Notes under the pieces: generated by a model
Databases searched by the model: none
Told to the model about the DNA's origin: nothing
What the model saw: only the letters and a program-made list of their open reading frames with translations
Program-made: the position numbers and the translations under genes
Part shown: positions 22,521 to 35,460 of the stretch, piece by piece
Layout: each line of letters opens with the position of its first letter
How positions within the stretch are numbered: the first letter of the stretch is position 1
Assembly: GCA_004352715.1 (NCBI GenBank)
Contig: SCFE01000018.1
Coordinates: forward strand, 417,033 to 481,032
Source of the DNA: Hofstenia miamia
Taxonomy: Eukaryota > Xenacoelomorpha > Acoela
Reading direction: 5' to 3'
Length of the DNA stretch: 64,000 nucleotides

Positions 22521-23519
22521 TTTGGATTTAGCAAACTTACAAACTCGACACTCATCAAATTTTAAAAAGTCGGTATCTTTAAAATTTTATTAGCTAAAAT
22601 GTATTAGCTTGTATAAAATTATAGTATGCCTTCTTTATAGTGCTGCAATTTGAGTAATAGAAGGAATTAATCAAATTCGTTTATGTATGTTTGAAATAAT
22701 AATGGCTATTTCTATAGCATAACTTTCTGTGTTCTAAATTCATATAAAGGGTGTATGCCTCAAGTTATGGTAGATGTACATTGTACATGCTGGAATTACA
22801 TCATCCATGTGTCAAGAAAGGCAATGAGTACATATAATTGAATGTTACCCTCAAACATTTTAGGATACCTAGTTCAAATATCTCAATTAACATACATTAG
22901 TTCGTCTAACATGCTAAGAAATACCTGAAAATTGATTTTCCCTATCTCCCCATGAGAGGAGGGATGCTTACTTGAGAAATGATGTTAGATATTTACTATT
23001 GTCTGATAGAATTTGGCCCTCATTTTTTTTACTTTTCCTAAAATCATTTCAAGACTCGAACAATGTTATGGGGTCAAATTTGATCCTAGCATCAAAAATT
23101 TGGCTTTCACAGTGTTATTTTGTACAGACTTTGTTGAGACTTTGTGACAATTAGTACAATTTAGTGATGCTTAAATTAATAATAGAAATCACTTTTTTAT
23201 GCACACATGGTACCACGAGTAACATAATTTTGAGATTGGGTAAATTTTTACTCTGAAACATTTATGAAATGATTTTATCACAAAGAATTTTGAATTATAT
23301 TCGCATGTAATTTATTCTCTATGCAATGTATTGTACATAAATCAAAATCCAGTGTGAAATGTCAGCCACATGAATTCCAGACGTGTTCTGAATTCTCAAC
23401 ATATTCCAGGAAACAAAAAGAAAAGAAAGTATACTTTATGTAGTGGTTCAAAAACCAAAGTGTTATCAATTTAATAAGTATATGGTAATTTTGGAGGCAA
23501 GGAGCACATAGTAACTACT
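22521..23519. other. no gene seen
   Basis: AT-rich flank between copy A and the LINE. The frame at 22972-23154 is short and without features. Confidence 0.5.
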
Positions 23520-23555
23520 GTTCATTGTTCGATTGTATTTTGCAAGAGAAAGTTA

Positions 23556-24613
23556 TTGTCTGGTCGCGGAAAAGGATCTTTGATAGAGGTAAACGAGCCT
23601 CCTACAAATAAGTTGTCAGAAGACCATCAAACAGTAAGTTATTCTACTATTGCAACTACTAGTAACAAGCCAGTTAAGTTTTCAACACTCATAACAAAGA
23701 ACTTTGACTTTAATGAAATCATTTCTGAATCAATACACATTGTAATCCCCTGTAAGGTGCAACAACCCAACGAATTCTATCCAACTATAAAGAAAAACTT
23801 CAACACTCTGAAAGAGATTATCATAAGAGAACATGCATTGCCAACCAATGGGGTGAGTTTCTCCATCATTAATAAGACCATTAAAGAGAAGAAGCTGAAA
23901 GTAATGCAGATGGTGGAAAAGCCACAATTCCGTTCAGTAATACAAACAATAAAATACATAGGAATCAAATTTGGAGAATATACATTGCTTCCAATTTTGA
24001 CAATTCTAGAAACGCCATATGAAAAAGCTATGTCAAATGTATTTCCAAAGGTGTTCAACTTTAAGTCAAATAACATGCCATCCTTTATGGGCTTGAACCA
24101 TTTTGCTAATGCCTTGCATATGACTTAGAAATATTCAATTTGAGAAGAGCTCCAGATGAGTCATCTTTTGTAGCTTTCAAAATATACAGCAAAGAAGAAC
24201 AGGCAACAATAAAGGACTTCATAGACATTATTGATAATGAAATTCCATTAACGGAGACTTTTTAACTCAACATTGAAGTACCTGCTCTGATTGTTTGTGA
24301 GAAATGCATGAGGAGTGGCCATACAGATGAAAATTGTAAAATTACTATAGAAAGTGCAATATGTAAAACTATTCCTCGAAAAGAGAAAATTGATTCCAAT
24401 AACAGTAATAACAAAACACCTCAAGAAGCAAATGAGATGTCACGTGAAGGTGAAATTTATATGGAATCTTCACCCACAATAAGGCCATCCAAATCAGCCA
24501 ACAGAACTTCATTGAAACAGAGTAAATCATCAGCTAAATTTAATAAGAGAACACCTAAGGCACTAGCACAAACACCAAGTAAAAAGCTTCATAGAGATCA
24601 ATGGCTAAATTAA
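23556..24613 (+). pseudogene. LINE ORF1 with CCHC knuckle
   Basis: The first frame (to 24128) is basic with a folded-looking central region. After stops near 24126 and 24263 the match resumes in other frames and shows one Cys-x2-Cys-x4-His-x4-Cys knuckle (CEKCMRSGHTDENC, 24296-24337), then a Ser and Lys-rich tail to the stop at 24611. Position directly upstream of an endonuclease, basic charge and knuckle fit the RNA-binding ORF1 protein of LINEs. No start ATG is clear: the open frame begins with TTG after AAAGTTA. Confidence 0.7.
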
Positions 24614-24639
24614 TATCATATAACTAATGGTATAAATAA

Positions 24640-25320
24640 TACCATTAAACTTGAAAAAATACTTACAAAATTCCTTCTAAACCAAAAAGTAGATATAATA
24701 TGTCTGCAAGAGACAAAACTAGTTAACAATAGGAATGTACATTCCACATTAACTACCTACTGTAATCATTATTTACATGTACCAGCTACTGGAGTAAAGG
24801 AGGACTAATGATAATTTTTGCAAATAAATTTAATTATAAGGTTATAAGTTATCAAATAAACTCACATATATTAGTAATAAATATAGAACATGATAATAAA
24901 GCATATAAAATAGTTAACTACTATATAGAGCCTGAGGTGGCTGAAGAAACTCTAAATATATTAGAAGTCAATGCAAGTAGTGATGGTAAATTCATAATTT
25001 CAGGTGATTCAAATTGCCTTCTTGAAGAAGACGAGAGTGGGCACCATACAATGAACTACAAACGAAGGAAAATTGCGATTCAATTGCTAAAAATTATTAA
25101 TTCACGTAATATGTATGAAGTAAATGTAGACAGAGGACCTACCCATATTGTAGATAATCATGGAAAAGCTTGAATAGATCATATATTTACTAATATATCT
25201 AGTGTCAAATTTAGAATACTGGCCATGAGGCTTTCTGATCATCTACCTTCGCTGTTCAGTGAAGAGAAAACATGTCTAAAGAAGAAATATATTTCCAAGA
25301 AAGTTAGAGGAAAATAAAAG
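24640..25320 (+). pseudogene. LINE ORF2 endonuclease domain (APE type)
   Basis: The domain opens with VDIICLQETKL (24689-24721), where the Glu is the catalytic metal ligand. It later shows ISGDSN (about 25000) in place of the usual GDFN, and LSDHLP (about 25231) with the catalytic SDH. Stops at about 24794-24807 and 25171-25173 break it. The enzyme nicks target DNA to prime reverse transcription. Confidence 0.75.
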
Positions 25321-26717
25321 ATTAATTCAAAGTTTTACTAGAGAATACTTTGAAAAAAACGCACCAACATGGAAGGTATGGGCTGAATATAAGAGAACAC
25401 TAATTGAAATTTTGAATTTTGTGCAGAAGTCAGAGAACTACAAACGTAAAGAAAAGATAAGATTTTTGGAAGAACAAGCCGTAATAGATGACACTGGGAG
25501 GATGAGAGAAAGATTGGAAAAAATGAAGATAAATGAAGCAAAAAGTAGAATGATGGATATAAATGAACAAATGGGAAAAATGCACCTAGGAGATCTTACT
25601 ACACTAAATAAGCTAGTCAAACAGAAAAAAGCGGAAAGAAACATTTCTAAACTAGAAGACACATTTGAAATTGAAGAAATGCTACAAATAACACAAAACC
25701 ATTATCAGAAATTGTTGGGAGAAGAAAAAGAAGTAGAATGTAACACACTAAGGTCAAATATTGATGGAGAAAGTTCAAAAGATGAAGAAGAAGATATTAC
25801 AGAAGATGTTCAAGAAGCGATTCTTAGTCTGAAAGGATGTCCTGGTCCAGATGGTCTAAGTAAAGAACTTTACAAAATGTTGAAACGCCAATTAAAAGGC
25901 CCATTAATGACACTTTACAATCTGAAAGGTAGCATTCCTAAAAGTAATAATATATCAAAAACCATTCTAATATATAAGAAAAGTCGACCTAAAAACAAGA
26001 TATCATATAGGCCTATAAAATTAACTAACTTTGACTTAAAAATCCTAGCAAATATTGTTAATAAGAAACTTCAAAGAGCAATAAGTCATATTATACCACC
26101 CCCAGAAAACAACATTGCAATAATGAGAGACATATATGAATATACACAAAAAGAATTTTAAATTATCTGTTATTCAACTTGACATAGCCAAAGCTTTTGA
26201 CTCTGTAAATCACAAAATAATATACAAAATTATAGAAAAACTACAAATACCATCATTAATTAAATATAACATATTAAAATTATATCATAATGCATATACC
26301 AGAATTGAAGTACATGGAAGTCAAACAGAGACAATAAGAATTAAATCAGGTGTAAAACAAGGATGCCCAATGTCTGCAACATTATTTATTCTATTTATAG
26401 AATTACTAATAAGACTGATAAATGAAAGTACTGAAATAAATGGATTTAAAATAAATGAAACTGAAATAAAAGTACTTGCATATGCAGATGATATAATGAT
26501 AATAAACTCAAATAAAAACCACTATCCAATATTAGATATACTTACCTATTTTACAAATGAGACAGGATTAAAATTCAATGAAGAAAAATGTACAGTATAT
26601 AGCTTAAATATGATTCCAATAACACCATTTAAAATTATAGACAAATTAGAAATACTGAGAGTTTATTTATCCTGTATAAAAAGTGAATTTATTCTGAACA
26701 TAAAAAGTTATAAATAG
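25321..26717 (+). pseudogene. LINE ORF2 reverse transcriptase domain
   Basis: A charged, coiled-coil-like linker (25412-25800) leads to the RT blocks: GCPGPDGLSKELYKML, SYRPIKLTNFDLKILANIVN, DIAKAFDSVNHKIIY, GVKQGCPMSATLFILFIELL and VLAYADDIMIIN. The YADD catalytic box is intact. A frameshift at about 26150, before the AFDS block, separates the fingers from the palm. The LAYADD and GVKQGCPMS forms point to the I/Jockey/R1-like group, which I give only as an inference. Confidence 0.8.
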
Positions 26718-28024
26718 ATATAAAGCAATATTAGCATCAAACCGACTTTTGTTCACAGTTAAGTCAAAAGTGATAAAAGCAATAATATATCCAAAAATAA
26801 TATATCAGGCAAAACATTTAAGCTTAGATTTAAATGAAATATATAATTATATTAAAAATAAAATAATGAAAAATGTAAATGCTACTTATCTTCAGATGAG
26901 CATCCAGGAGGGAGGAATCAATCTTCCAGACTTAAATATAGCACTAACAATGCAAGAACTCAAAGCCGTCTGTAAATTTATAGACAACAACCAAACAATC
27001 GTAAAGAAAACTGCAACATATATACTTTCGCGAGCATCACCAAACAACGATTATATTTACACACTAGGCGGCAGTCGATACACAATAAAAGAAAAAATGT
27101 TAACACCATTTTATAAACAATTACTTAAAAACATAAGAAAACATAACATCACATTTGGAAAGAGAATAACAGGAATTTATTATTTATCAATGCCTATTGT
27201 GCCACAAGTAACATCGGAAAAAATTGAAATTAGAGTAAGATGACAATATAAGAAAAGAAGATTATTTAGTTATAAAGATATAAACGAGAACAACAGCCAG
27301 GAAGTGCAGCTAAGATCTAAGAAAATAGTATATGACAACCGCAACCTTTAAAAACAATTTGAAGTGCATCTCAAAAAAGAAAGTTTAATGTTTAAGACCT
27401 ACAATACCACCAAAATTACAAATAGAATAGCTAAGATCAAACTACAAAAGTGATAGAATAAAATATGTAAGAACTAATTTTAATGTTGAAACAGACGATG
27501 CAAAGAAGCTAATATCGAAAATGTTCAAACAACAGCTATTAACTGCCGCTGATACAAATCTCATATATAAATTTCTAATAGGATATTTACAACCTATAAA
27601 AAACATATTGAATGGTGCTCCATGTCCTTTGTGTGAAACGGAGAAAGATGATCCTGTGCACCTAATAAATTCTTGTTCATACTTTGAAAACCTAAGGAAA
27701 ACACATCATATAAATAATGTAAAAGAGATCATTAAAGAACAAAATAAAGAGAAATTAAAAATAATATGCGAAGTGCTTAGAGAACCATGTATAAAATTAA
27801 AAATTAAAATAGAATCCAATGAAGTAAATTTAGTGTGTGTATATAGATTTTATATTATTGTTAAAAAAAAGTTTTGTAAATTTATTAGAACTATTGTAAC
27901 TATTCTTGGAATAAATGATTTTAAATTGGCACGCCTTAGTGGGGATGAAATTTATTTGCACATATCAAGAAACAGTCAAAGTTCATTGTTGTCTCCAGGG
28001 ACTCAAAACCTTCTAAATACATGA
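26718..28024 (+). pseudogene. LINE ORF2 C-terminal region with zinc motif
   Basis: After a stop at 26715 the frame continues with the thumb and connection (VKSKVIKAIIYPKIIYQAKHL). A second block (27521-28024) holds CPLCETEKDDPVHLINSC: Cys-x2-Cys, then His-x4-Cys, the C-terminal CCHC motif typical of ORF2 in these LINEs. The end near 28024 (ATGA) is the probable ORF2 terminus. The intervening 27244-27520 is out of frame. Confidence 0.75.
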
Positions 28025-29170
28025 ACACTACGTATGGAGAGAATTTAGATCTTTTTAAAAAATTCGAAACTTTCAAAGAATTTGTTAATCTTTTCAACAA
28101 CCTTTGCCTGCCATAGCAATAAGCTTTAATAGAAATTTTCAACATTGCATTAAAGTATGTTGCGCAATAGATCCATGCCCCAAGATTTTCTAAAATTTGG
28201 AAATAGGCTTGGAGAAAATTCTTTGTAAATGTGGAAAACTGTTTAAGGAAAGAAATCTGTTTAAGGTGAAGAAAACGAATCATTAATAGTGCACTAATTT
28301 TATGATTTTTTGGCATATATTCCAAGTTGAGAAATGGGTCAACCTGACTGACACGCGAGGCGAGTTGTGGGTCATTTATAGTTGTTATTGTGAAAAGATA
28401 CTAAACAGGAAGGCATACATTAGAAGGGGAAGAATATTGGATATATATATATATATATATATATAGATTTTTCTTTAAGTGAATGGGTAATGTGTAAGGA
28501 ACATTTCCTTTTATCATATGAAAATATTTTCCGGGCCTTTAAAAGTCGAGATCGAATATGATTAAATCAATAAATCTTTTCATCACAATCACTTAAGTTC
28601 TAAACGTGCTCTAAGTTGACAAGTTGGTGATTTGTGAATAAAATGTTATTATTAATACTTTTGTTACAATATTTTGTGAATATTATACTAGTAATCTTTC
28701 TTTGATAAGGCTGGGTTGCGGGTCAGTGTAGGACGGCTTGTGCTGTGGGTACTCGTTAGATGGGTCAGAACGTGGGTCAAAAAAGTGACCTGCCTCTCAC
28801 TCTGATATATTCCATGATAAATTGGTATAAATTTGATATTTTGTACTTCGCTACATGCTATTTATGTCCCTGCCAAATTTCAGCTCACTTCTGTTATGAG
28901 AACATACATTTTTCAAATTTCTTGGTACTAGGGTCAAATTCATGACTTAAGCATTCCTAAGACGTCTGAACAGCCGAATATTTCATTTCTTTTTCTCTTC
29001 AGTATTCAGTCATATGTAAGCTATATCCTGGAAAGGTTCGCTGTTTGGCAATGAATAGGATTGATTTTATCAAGAGGTTGTGTAACAACCCCTCCGGTGC
29101 TATAAGGGACAGAAAACCCTACTGAAATAGGATTGATATTTTATTCATTCACTGTTGATCACAATGAATA
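28025..29170. other. no gene seen; TA microsatellite
   Basis: Non-coding. A (TA)n tract lies at about 28441-28465. The frame at 28760-28945 is short and featureless. Confidence 0.5.
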
Positions 29171-29173
29171 ATC

Positions 29174-29470
29174 CTAAACAGTTATCGAATATCTTAAGTG
29201 TGTATTCAGACAGCAAGTCTATCAAAAAGTACTGAATAGACAAATTGTCTATCAACTATTGCAGTTCTATAAATAATGAAAGTGTTCTGTATTCCACTAA
29301 TTGATTTATTATTATTATTATATTCTGCCAGAAGATATCACATTATAATTTAAACAACATCCCAAAATTAAAATTTTACTACAAAGCAATCATAAATAAA
29401 CAAATTACAGTAATATTTTGAGGGAGTTATACACAATTGTATTATTGCATTGTTCAACTGAATAAACCAA
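29174..29470 (+). repeat. interspersed repeat, copy 1
   Basis: It matches 50328-50630 in the same orientation. Shared words include CAAGTCTATCAAAAAGTA, AATAGACAA and CTATTGCAGTT, then a TTATTATTATTATATT tract. Diverged by roughly a quarter with small indels. Family unknown. Confidence 0.75.
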
Positions 29471-31130
29471 AAATTCAAGCAAATTAAACGCAAGGATTCG
29501 AGATCATTATAATAGTATATATTCACCAATAACACAAAATGTAAAAAGCTTTACTTGGAAGAATGATTTTAGTAATCGCAGGAATTTTAAATTGAAAATT
29601 GGAAAATAATTTAATATTTCCTGCTAACACATATAGAATGAGTTTTGTGTGCACCTAAGTAGAACAAAAAATATCATGGAATAAGGCTATCCATGCTGTG
29701 AAAATATTTTCCAATGAAACAAATTTTCACATTTGCATTGCATTTAATGCTCCCTAATTTTTTATACTTTCTATGTAAGATTTGCAAGTGTATTCGCCTT
29801 TTTGAACTTGCCCATTTTGTAATTTTCATGCTAAAAGAATGCCACTACCCTATACCTGCACAAATATATGTTTATCACTGCACACTTTGAGGATTACTAC
29901 ATACTAAATCAAGACTTGAGCTTTTTTTATTGTTTTATCATCAAATAATATTACAGTGTTCATAGTTCAAATGCAAAAAGAGGTAATAAGTGGGAAAAAT
30001 TATAATTGTATTTGTGATTTTATTTTTTTATAATTTTATTTTATTTTTATTTTTATTTTATTTTTATAACCTTAGCTTAATTTGTAACTTAATTTGTATT
30101 AATTATAGTGCATATTCATATGTTTGTACAAAAGTTACAAGTATTTTAATTAAGGTTTAAACATAACATATATCCATTTTCAATAACATCCTTAAAATCT
30201 TGTTTGCTTAACATGACAAATAACTTCGGCAATATTCATCGTTGCTGCAATCTCTCTATTTCGAAATCCTTACGAATTATAGCTAAAGTGTTTTTTGATG
30301 GTGGATTTAAGGGGAGACTATGGGACTGCAGCCTCCCCTTCCATGACGAGGCGAATTAAAGTGCAGCAATTAAGTTAATTTTTGCAATAATATTAAATAG
30401 AGTTTTAAAAAGTTTATAAAAAACTATTTTTATAACTCATTACATAGTTAACAGAAATACTTCCTCAGTATACTTACTGCTTTGTACAGTTAATAAACAG
30501 AACCAATACTGTTTCATATTAGTGAATCCAATATTATGCAATTTATCAAACATCCAAATGATTTATAGCCTGTATTCAATAATTTATTTTAGTACATGTA
30601 ATTGTAGAAATTTAAATTCATTGGAGGAACAATAAGTCCAATAATTAGAATTTGAAAAATTTTCAGAAAAAAGTTATTAAATTAAGAAATGGTAATTGCA
30701 AGGCCCTGATGGCAAAATAACCCCAGGCATAGAACTCCTTTTCTATTCCTCGATAATTTGAAATTGTAATTACCAAGTGTTACAGATAAAGTAATGCTAG
30801 AGATTGGCCACTCACAAATGCTAAAGAAGATACTAGAAGTTAAGCAATGTTTACTAAAATAACTAAAAGTATACAGTTGACAAAGAGCCTTACAAAACCT
30901 CACATCAAAGTAAAGCAAACTTGTGTTTAAGAGTTCTAAATTTAGCATAAGGTACACTTTGGTTGTATTAATAATGCTAATTACATCATCTTGTGGGCAT
31001 GAAAATGCTATATATGTAGCAATTGGCTTCTTAGTAATTTACAGCCATTAGAAAAGTGTAAAGTCCAATGTAAATGGCAAACCTTATTTTTAATCTTGCT
31101 TGTAAATTGTCGCATATTTCGCCATATTCT
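29471..31130. other. no gene seen
   Basis: AT-rich non-coding DNA, including a TTTTA-repeat tract near 30020-30070. The open frames on either strand have no recognisable features. Confidence 0.5.
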
Positions 31131-31140
31131 ATACTTAATA

Positions 31141-31206
31141 AAATCTATCATATTGCTAGCGTTACTACTAATCGCAGGTGACATTGAATGCAATACAGGC
31201 ACTCAA
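31141..31206 (+). other. degenerate 2A-like ribosome-skipping motif
   Basis: The frame reads LLALLLIAGDIECNTGTQ. 2A-like sequences end D-x-E-x-N-P-G-P after a hydrophobic helix, and they are known at the N-terminus of CR1/L2-type LINEs in several invertebrates. Here Asn-Thr-Gly-Thr replaces Asn-Pro-Gly-Pro, so the skipping site itself is lost. Position upstream of the endonuclease is as expected. Confidence 0.6.
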
Positions 31207-31329
31207 TTATATGATAGCAGTGAGCTTGGAAAGATAAGAAGTCTTAAAGATAATTAATACTAGTTTATCGAAATACCAGAAACCTTGTAGCACATAGGAA
31301 TCACATAAAGGAGATTTTTTAGTTGCTTG

Positions 31330-32090
31330 GTTATAATACTATATATGACTTTACAGAGACTTGGTTAAGTACAGAAACTGAGATTTTCAACTTTAATAAA
31401 AAGTTTCTGCAAAAACAGAGCAACTCGAGGGGGAGGACTTATGGTCATACTACCTAAATTCCTAAAGTCAAAAAGATTAAAGAGTCTGGAGCAAAGCCAT
31501 GAAATATTAAAAAGTATGTGGTTTGAAATTGCAAAAATTCAAGATTAACAACAAGGCTCGCTACTCTGCAAAAAAACAGTACAGCAAAAAATTTATTGAT
31601 TATAAAGTACTAGTAGTCTAAAGCGCAATACAATTAGATGAGAGCGTCTTTGTCTAAAGCGACTTCAATATCAACTACCTATCAATTTTTGAATCCACAC
31701 ACAGATCACCTATGTGAACTAACTCAATTAAGCATTGTGAATGAAGAGATTCCAACAAGTGATAGAAATCTGATTGACTACTTCCTGACGAATTTGGACC
31801 ACTCAAGCTACTCTACATATGTATTCAACTAATTTTCAGATCATAATTTGTGTGTTTATATCTTAGATAATGCTGGTTATACTAAAAAGAGAAAAGGGGT
31901 TTCCGCACGTACATGTAGCTTCAGAGCATTTGATAAAAACTCTTTCAATAGCATATTGAAAAATATTTCATGGGAGAACATTTATACATTAAATGCTTGT
32001 AATGAAATGATAAAATTTATATTGTGTACAATTGTAAACTGCCTGAACAAAATAGCCCCATTCAAATATAAATATTAAAATTGGGGAACA
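31330..32090 (+). pseudogene. LINE endonuclease domain
   Basis: Fragments in several frames show DFTETWLSTETEIF, NSRGGGLMVILP, IDYFLTNLDH and FSDHNLCVYILD, which correspond to the ordered APE-endonuclease blocks (the acid ETW, the RGGG strand and the catalytic SDH). It is interrupted by a stop before SDH and by several upstream stops. Confidence 0.7.
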
Positions 32091-32819
32091 GAATAAAACT
32101 AAATGTACACATATTAGCAAATCAGAAACAGAGAAAAGGAAAGCTTCGAAGAACCTGCAGCTAGATTGATCTCAAGCAAACATCAGCTATTTTAAAAGTC
32201 TAAACCCAGAATTGCTCTGTCTGAAAATCACCCAGCACTATTCAAACGCTTAACACTTCCATGAAAAATGGGATCAGACTAAATTGTTAAGAAAGTACCT
32301 ACAATAAAAAGGGATTTCTAGTAACATTAAAATTAATGCTAAAAACCAGAGATTAACTAATAGAAAAGCAATTGCTAATGAGTTAAATCTAACGTTCAAA
32401 GACCTAGGAATATATCAAAGCGAAGCACTTCCTTATGAATGTATGATTAAGCCTCTAATGCCTACTTGCACATTCAGATACATTAATGAAATTGAGGTAG
32501 CACATACAGTGGCAAACTTGGACCCTAACATTTCAAGTGGCAGTTGTAGCATACTAGGTTTCCTTAAAAAAATATCCACAAATTTTTTGAGCCACTTACT
32601 TTTGCTTACAATTTCGTAATACATAATTCGTTCGTGTTTTCCAGAATCACTTAAGAAAGTGGATATAACGCCGGCTTTCAAGAAATGAGACCTATTGACT
32701 TGCGAAAACCCGTTTGTAAAATTTTTTTGAGAAGATTGTATGTAAGCAAATAAACCAATACTTAAATGAGCAGGACATTCTAGTATGTTAGAAGCTTGGT
32801 TTTCGACAAAGATATAACA

Positions 32820-33990
32820 GGTTTGATGTTTTACTCAATCCCACAGAATGAACCAATTCAATTTGAATAAAGGAGTAAGTAGCAGCATGGCTTTGCTAGA
32901 TCTCAGCAAGGCTCTAGATAGCATAGATTTCCAAATACTTCATAAAAATTTAGAAAAATACGGATTTATTTATCTAGCAAGAACAATGATAAACAGCTTT
33001 TTAAGTGGAAGGAAGCAAAGGGTAAAAATAAAACACATTCTTAGATTGCACTAGTACAACAAAAGGAGTTCCCCAAAGAAATGTGTTGGGCCCCATCCTC
33101 TTTAATCTGTATGTTAATGATGTCTGTAAATATGTAAATTGCAATATAATACAATATACAGACAATATATGTTTGGTAAATACCACACTAGCCCAATTAT
33201 TGCAACTAGGCACTTAGTGGAAAATTATGAAAGTTTGAAAAAGTACTTTAAGATTAATAAATTAACAATGAACATACAGAAAAGGCTGTTTATACTTTTC
33301 ACGCCCAATGCTGAGAAGTCTTTGACAAAAACATCCAACTAAATACAAGGAAGGAAACTCCTGCAATAATGCCAGCACAATCTGTGAAATACTTGGGATT
33401 TGAAATCGATAGCACACTAACATATAAAGCCTTCATTGATCAGAAAACTAATAAAATCGTATCAGGCATTCAACATCTTCACTAAATACGACAAGTAGTC
33501 AGAAATAAGACCATGATAGAAGCACTAGTAGGCAGCCATTATCAATATGCATGCATTTTGCTAAACAATATTTCATCTGTACAATCAGAACGAATAAACA
33601 AAGCATTTATCTGGTCAATAGCTAACATGCATTGTATAAACATACAGGAAACAGGTAATAAGTTAAACGAAATTGGCATGTTATCTCCAAGGTATGCAAC
33701 TCTCTATATGCCTAATCCTATAAACATGTACAAATATAGACACAAACTTAGGAAAAGCACAACATTTTTTGATCAATATGTCAGCTGGAACATGCGAACC
33801 AATAAAATCATCTACAGGATTTTAATAAAATCAAATGCTGCCACCACCTGTCAAATGTGGAACAAATTGCCTCATTGTATTTGCTGTACTTCAAAATTAA
33901 GCATATGTAAACGACCTTTAAAGCAAAATCTGCTATCATGCCAAAAACATGCATTAGGGTCATCAAAAAGTTAAACATTTTTCGAAATAT
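32820..33990 (+). pseudogene. LINE reverse transcriptase and C-terminal part
   Basis: The frames show LLDLSKALDSIDFQILHKNL, SFLSGRKQRVKI, KGVPQRNVLGPILFNLYVND and IIQYTDNICLV. The catalytic box expected as YADD reads YTDN, which removes one catalytic Asp. The last part (33513-33974) ends with MWNKLPHCICCTSKLSICKR, the WN-x-LP block that closes CR1-like ORF2. The segment 32090-32820 is too decayed to follow. Confidence 0.75.
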
Positions 33991-34789
33991 TGTAGAGTAG
34001 TTTCTTAAAATCCAATTAATGAAATTGTATATTTTTAACATATATTTTTTAAACCTATTATTTTGTAGCAGAAAATTTCTTCCAAGTAAAAAATAGGGGT
34101 TGTTACATCCAAAGACCACCTCAGGTAATATCATAATAGGAATAGCTTCATTAGTTGTATCAATACCTGTATTTACCACTATGAATAATGTGTTTTCTGA
34201 TAAAGAATCAGATGACAAAAATAGTCATAATATTTAGCCCATACATGTTAAAAATATTTACATATATATTGCTTGTAGTGTATTGATATTGCCGGGTCAT
34301 TTATATCCAGACACACATTAAGAGAAGAACTTGACACACCCATTAAATGGGCTTAGAAGTGAGAACCTAACTACTAAGTGGGGTCCACAATGAACGAGAT
34401 ACAAAATAGTATATTTTCGTTTAAGTACGTTCAAAGTATTTTTTAGTATATTTTTTGATGTTCTACCTGATTAGATAGACAATTAATGATAATTGTTCGA
34501 TTAAATAGGGTAATTAACGTAATTAGCTCAATGGGCCGAGATCATATAATTTTGTAAATAACACTATGAATAAGGTGAAAAGTTTTATTTTGAAATATGG
34601 AATTCCTCATTAGAGCGTTTATTAAAGGAAAAATACTTATAAAACATAAAAAATTACAAAGTCTAATCTGGAATAAATCAATTAATAACAGAAAAAAAGG
34701 CGATATAAATGGCAAATGAAATCAGTTTGAAAAAGTAATGATAAAAAATTTGCTTTTTCTTGGAAGCAGTACTAGAGGTATATGATCAA
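33991..34789. other. no gene seen
   Basis: Non-coding sequence between the LINE end and the P-like relic. A 136-codon minus-strand frame (33808-34218) overlaps the LINE in antisense and has no features. Confidence 0.5.
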
Positions 34790-35460
34790 GGACTTAAGCA
34801 TAAGTATTTGTCAATGATCAGAAAGCAATGCAACTGGAACTGCACCTTTCTGTTTAGCCCTATAACAAACTTTTAACAAACGGTGCTTTAACTGCTCTCC
34901 ATTGATTCCTGCTACAGGATATAAAATGTATCTTGAGCCTCCATGAGGACATATCAGTTCATAAACTAAGGCAGATTTAAATTGTTCCTATTCTTTATCA
35001 TTTGGATGTCCAACTATGATACCCCAACAAATCTCATTGGTTCTTTCAATTTAATCATCAAAAAGTATATTAATTATCCTATGATCGGGATCTATCTTCT
35101 CAACGATATTTTCCAAATTGTCTTGGAAGGCACTCGATAACAGTTTCCTTATCATCCGCTCACTAGGTAAAACAATACTTTCTGATCTACGTAACATACG
35201 GTAGGCAGATGGTAAATTGTTTAGTATTTGTGCAGTAAGCAATGAAAAATGCATATTATATGATGTTTCTTTGTAATAAGAAAATTAAACTGTTTAATAA
35301 AAAAAGTTAGTGTTGGCGAATCCAGTAGTGTATGTATTTCTTAGAGGATACCTGGGGCTTTCTTCCATTAGTTTTCCAATGTTGACTCATACAATTGGAC
35401 TTTAGTAATTAAATCATCGATTTGGGACCAATGGTGAAGAAGGCCACTTCTTTTATCTAT
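34790..35460 (-). pseudogene. second P-element-like transposase fragment
   Basis: The minus strand reads, in one frame with stops, LLHHWSQIDDLITKVQL (about 35420), NNLPSAYRMLRRSESIVLPS (about 35200), IINILFDD (about 35055), ALVYELICPHGGSRYILYPV (about 34950) and GAVPVALLSDH (about 34815). These are the successive blocks of the P-element RNase H-like catalytic core, with the acidic pair LFDD and the SD of the second block retained. Stops follow FDD, NDKE and SDH. It belongs to a different subfamily from the THAP element at 5-8 kb, since the alignable blocks differ. No inverted repeats were found. Confidence 0.65.

Larger units (their letters stand above)
23520..28024 (+). mobile_element. non-LTR retrotransposon (LINE), near full length, decayed
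   Basis: Two consecutive coding regions are present: an ORF1 with a CCHC knuckle, then an ORF2 with an endonuclease, RT and a C-terminal zinc-knuckle motif. The total of about 4.5 kb is usual for LINEs of the I/Jockey/R1-like superfamily that carry APE endonuclease. Several stops and frameshifts interrupt both ORFs. No poly-A tail or target duplication could be fixed. Confidence 0.8.
31141..33990 (+). mobile_element. CR1/L2-type LINE with 2A-like relic, decayed
   Basis: In order on the plus strand: a hydrophobic stretch ending in a degenerate 2A-like motif (31141-31206), an endonuclease with TETWLS and GGGLMVILP blocks (31345-31840), RT (32850-33180) and a C-terminal region (33513-33974). 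Many stops and frameshifts; the catalytic box is mutated. About 2.85 kb remain. Confidence 0.75.

Noticed and set aside
27936-28325. 129-codon minus-strand ORF
   Set aside because: It overlaps the LINE ORF2 end in antisense and has no motif.
33808-34218. 136-codon minus-strand ORF
   Set aside because: Half of it is antisense to the C-terminal region of the LINE at 31141-33990; nothing in it resembles a domain.
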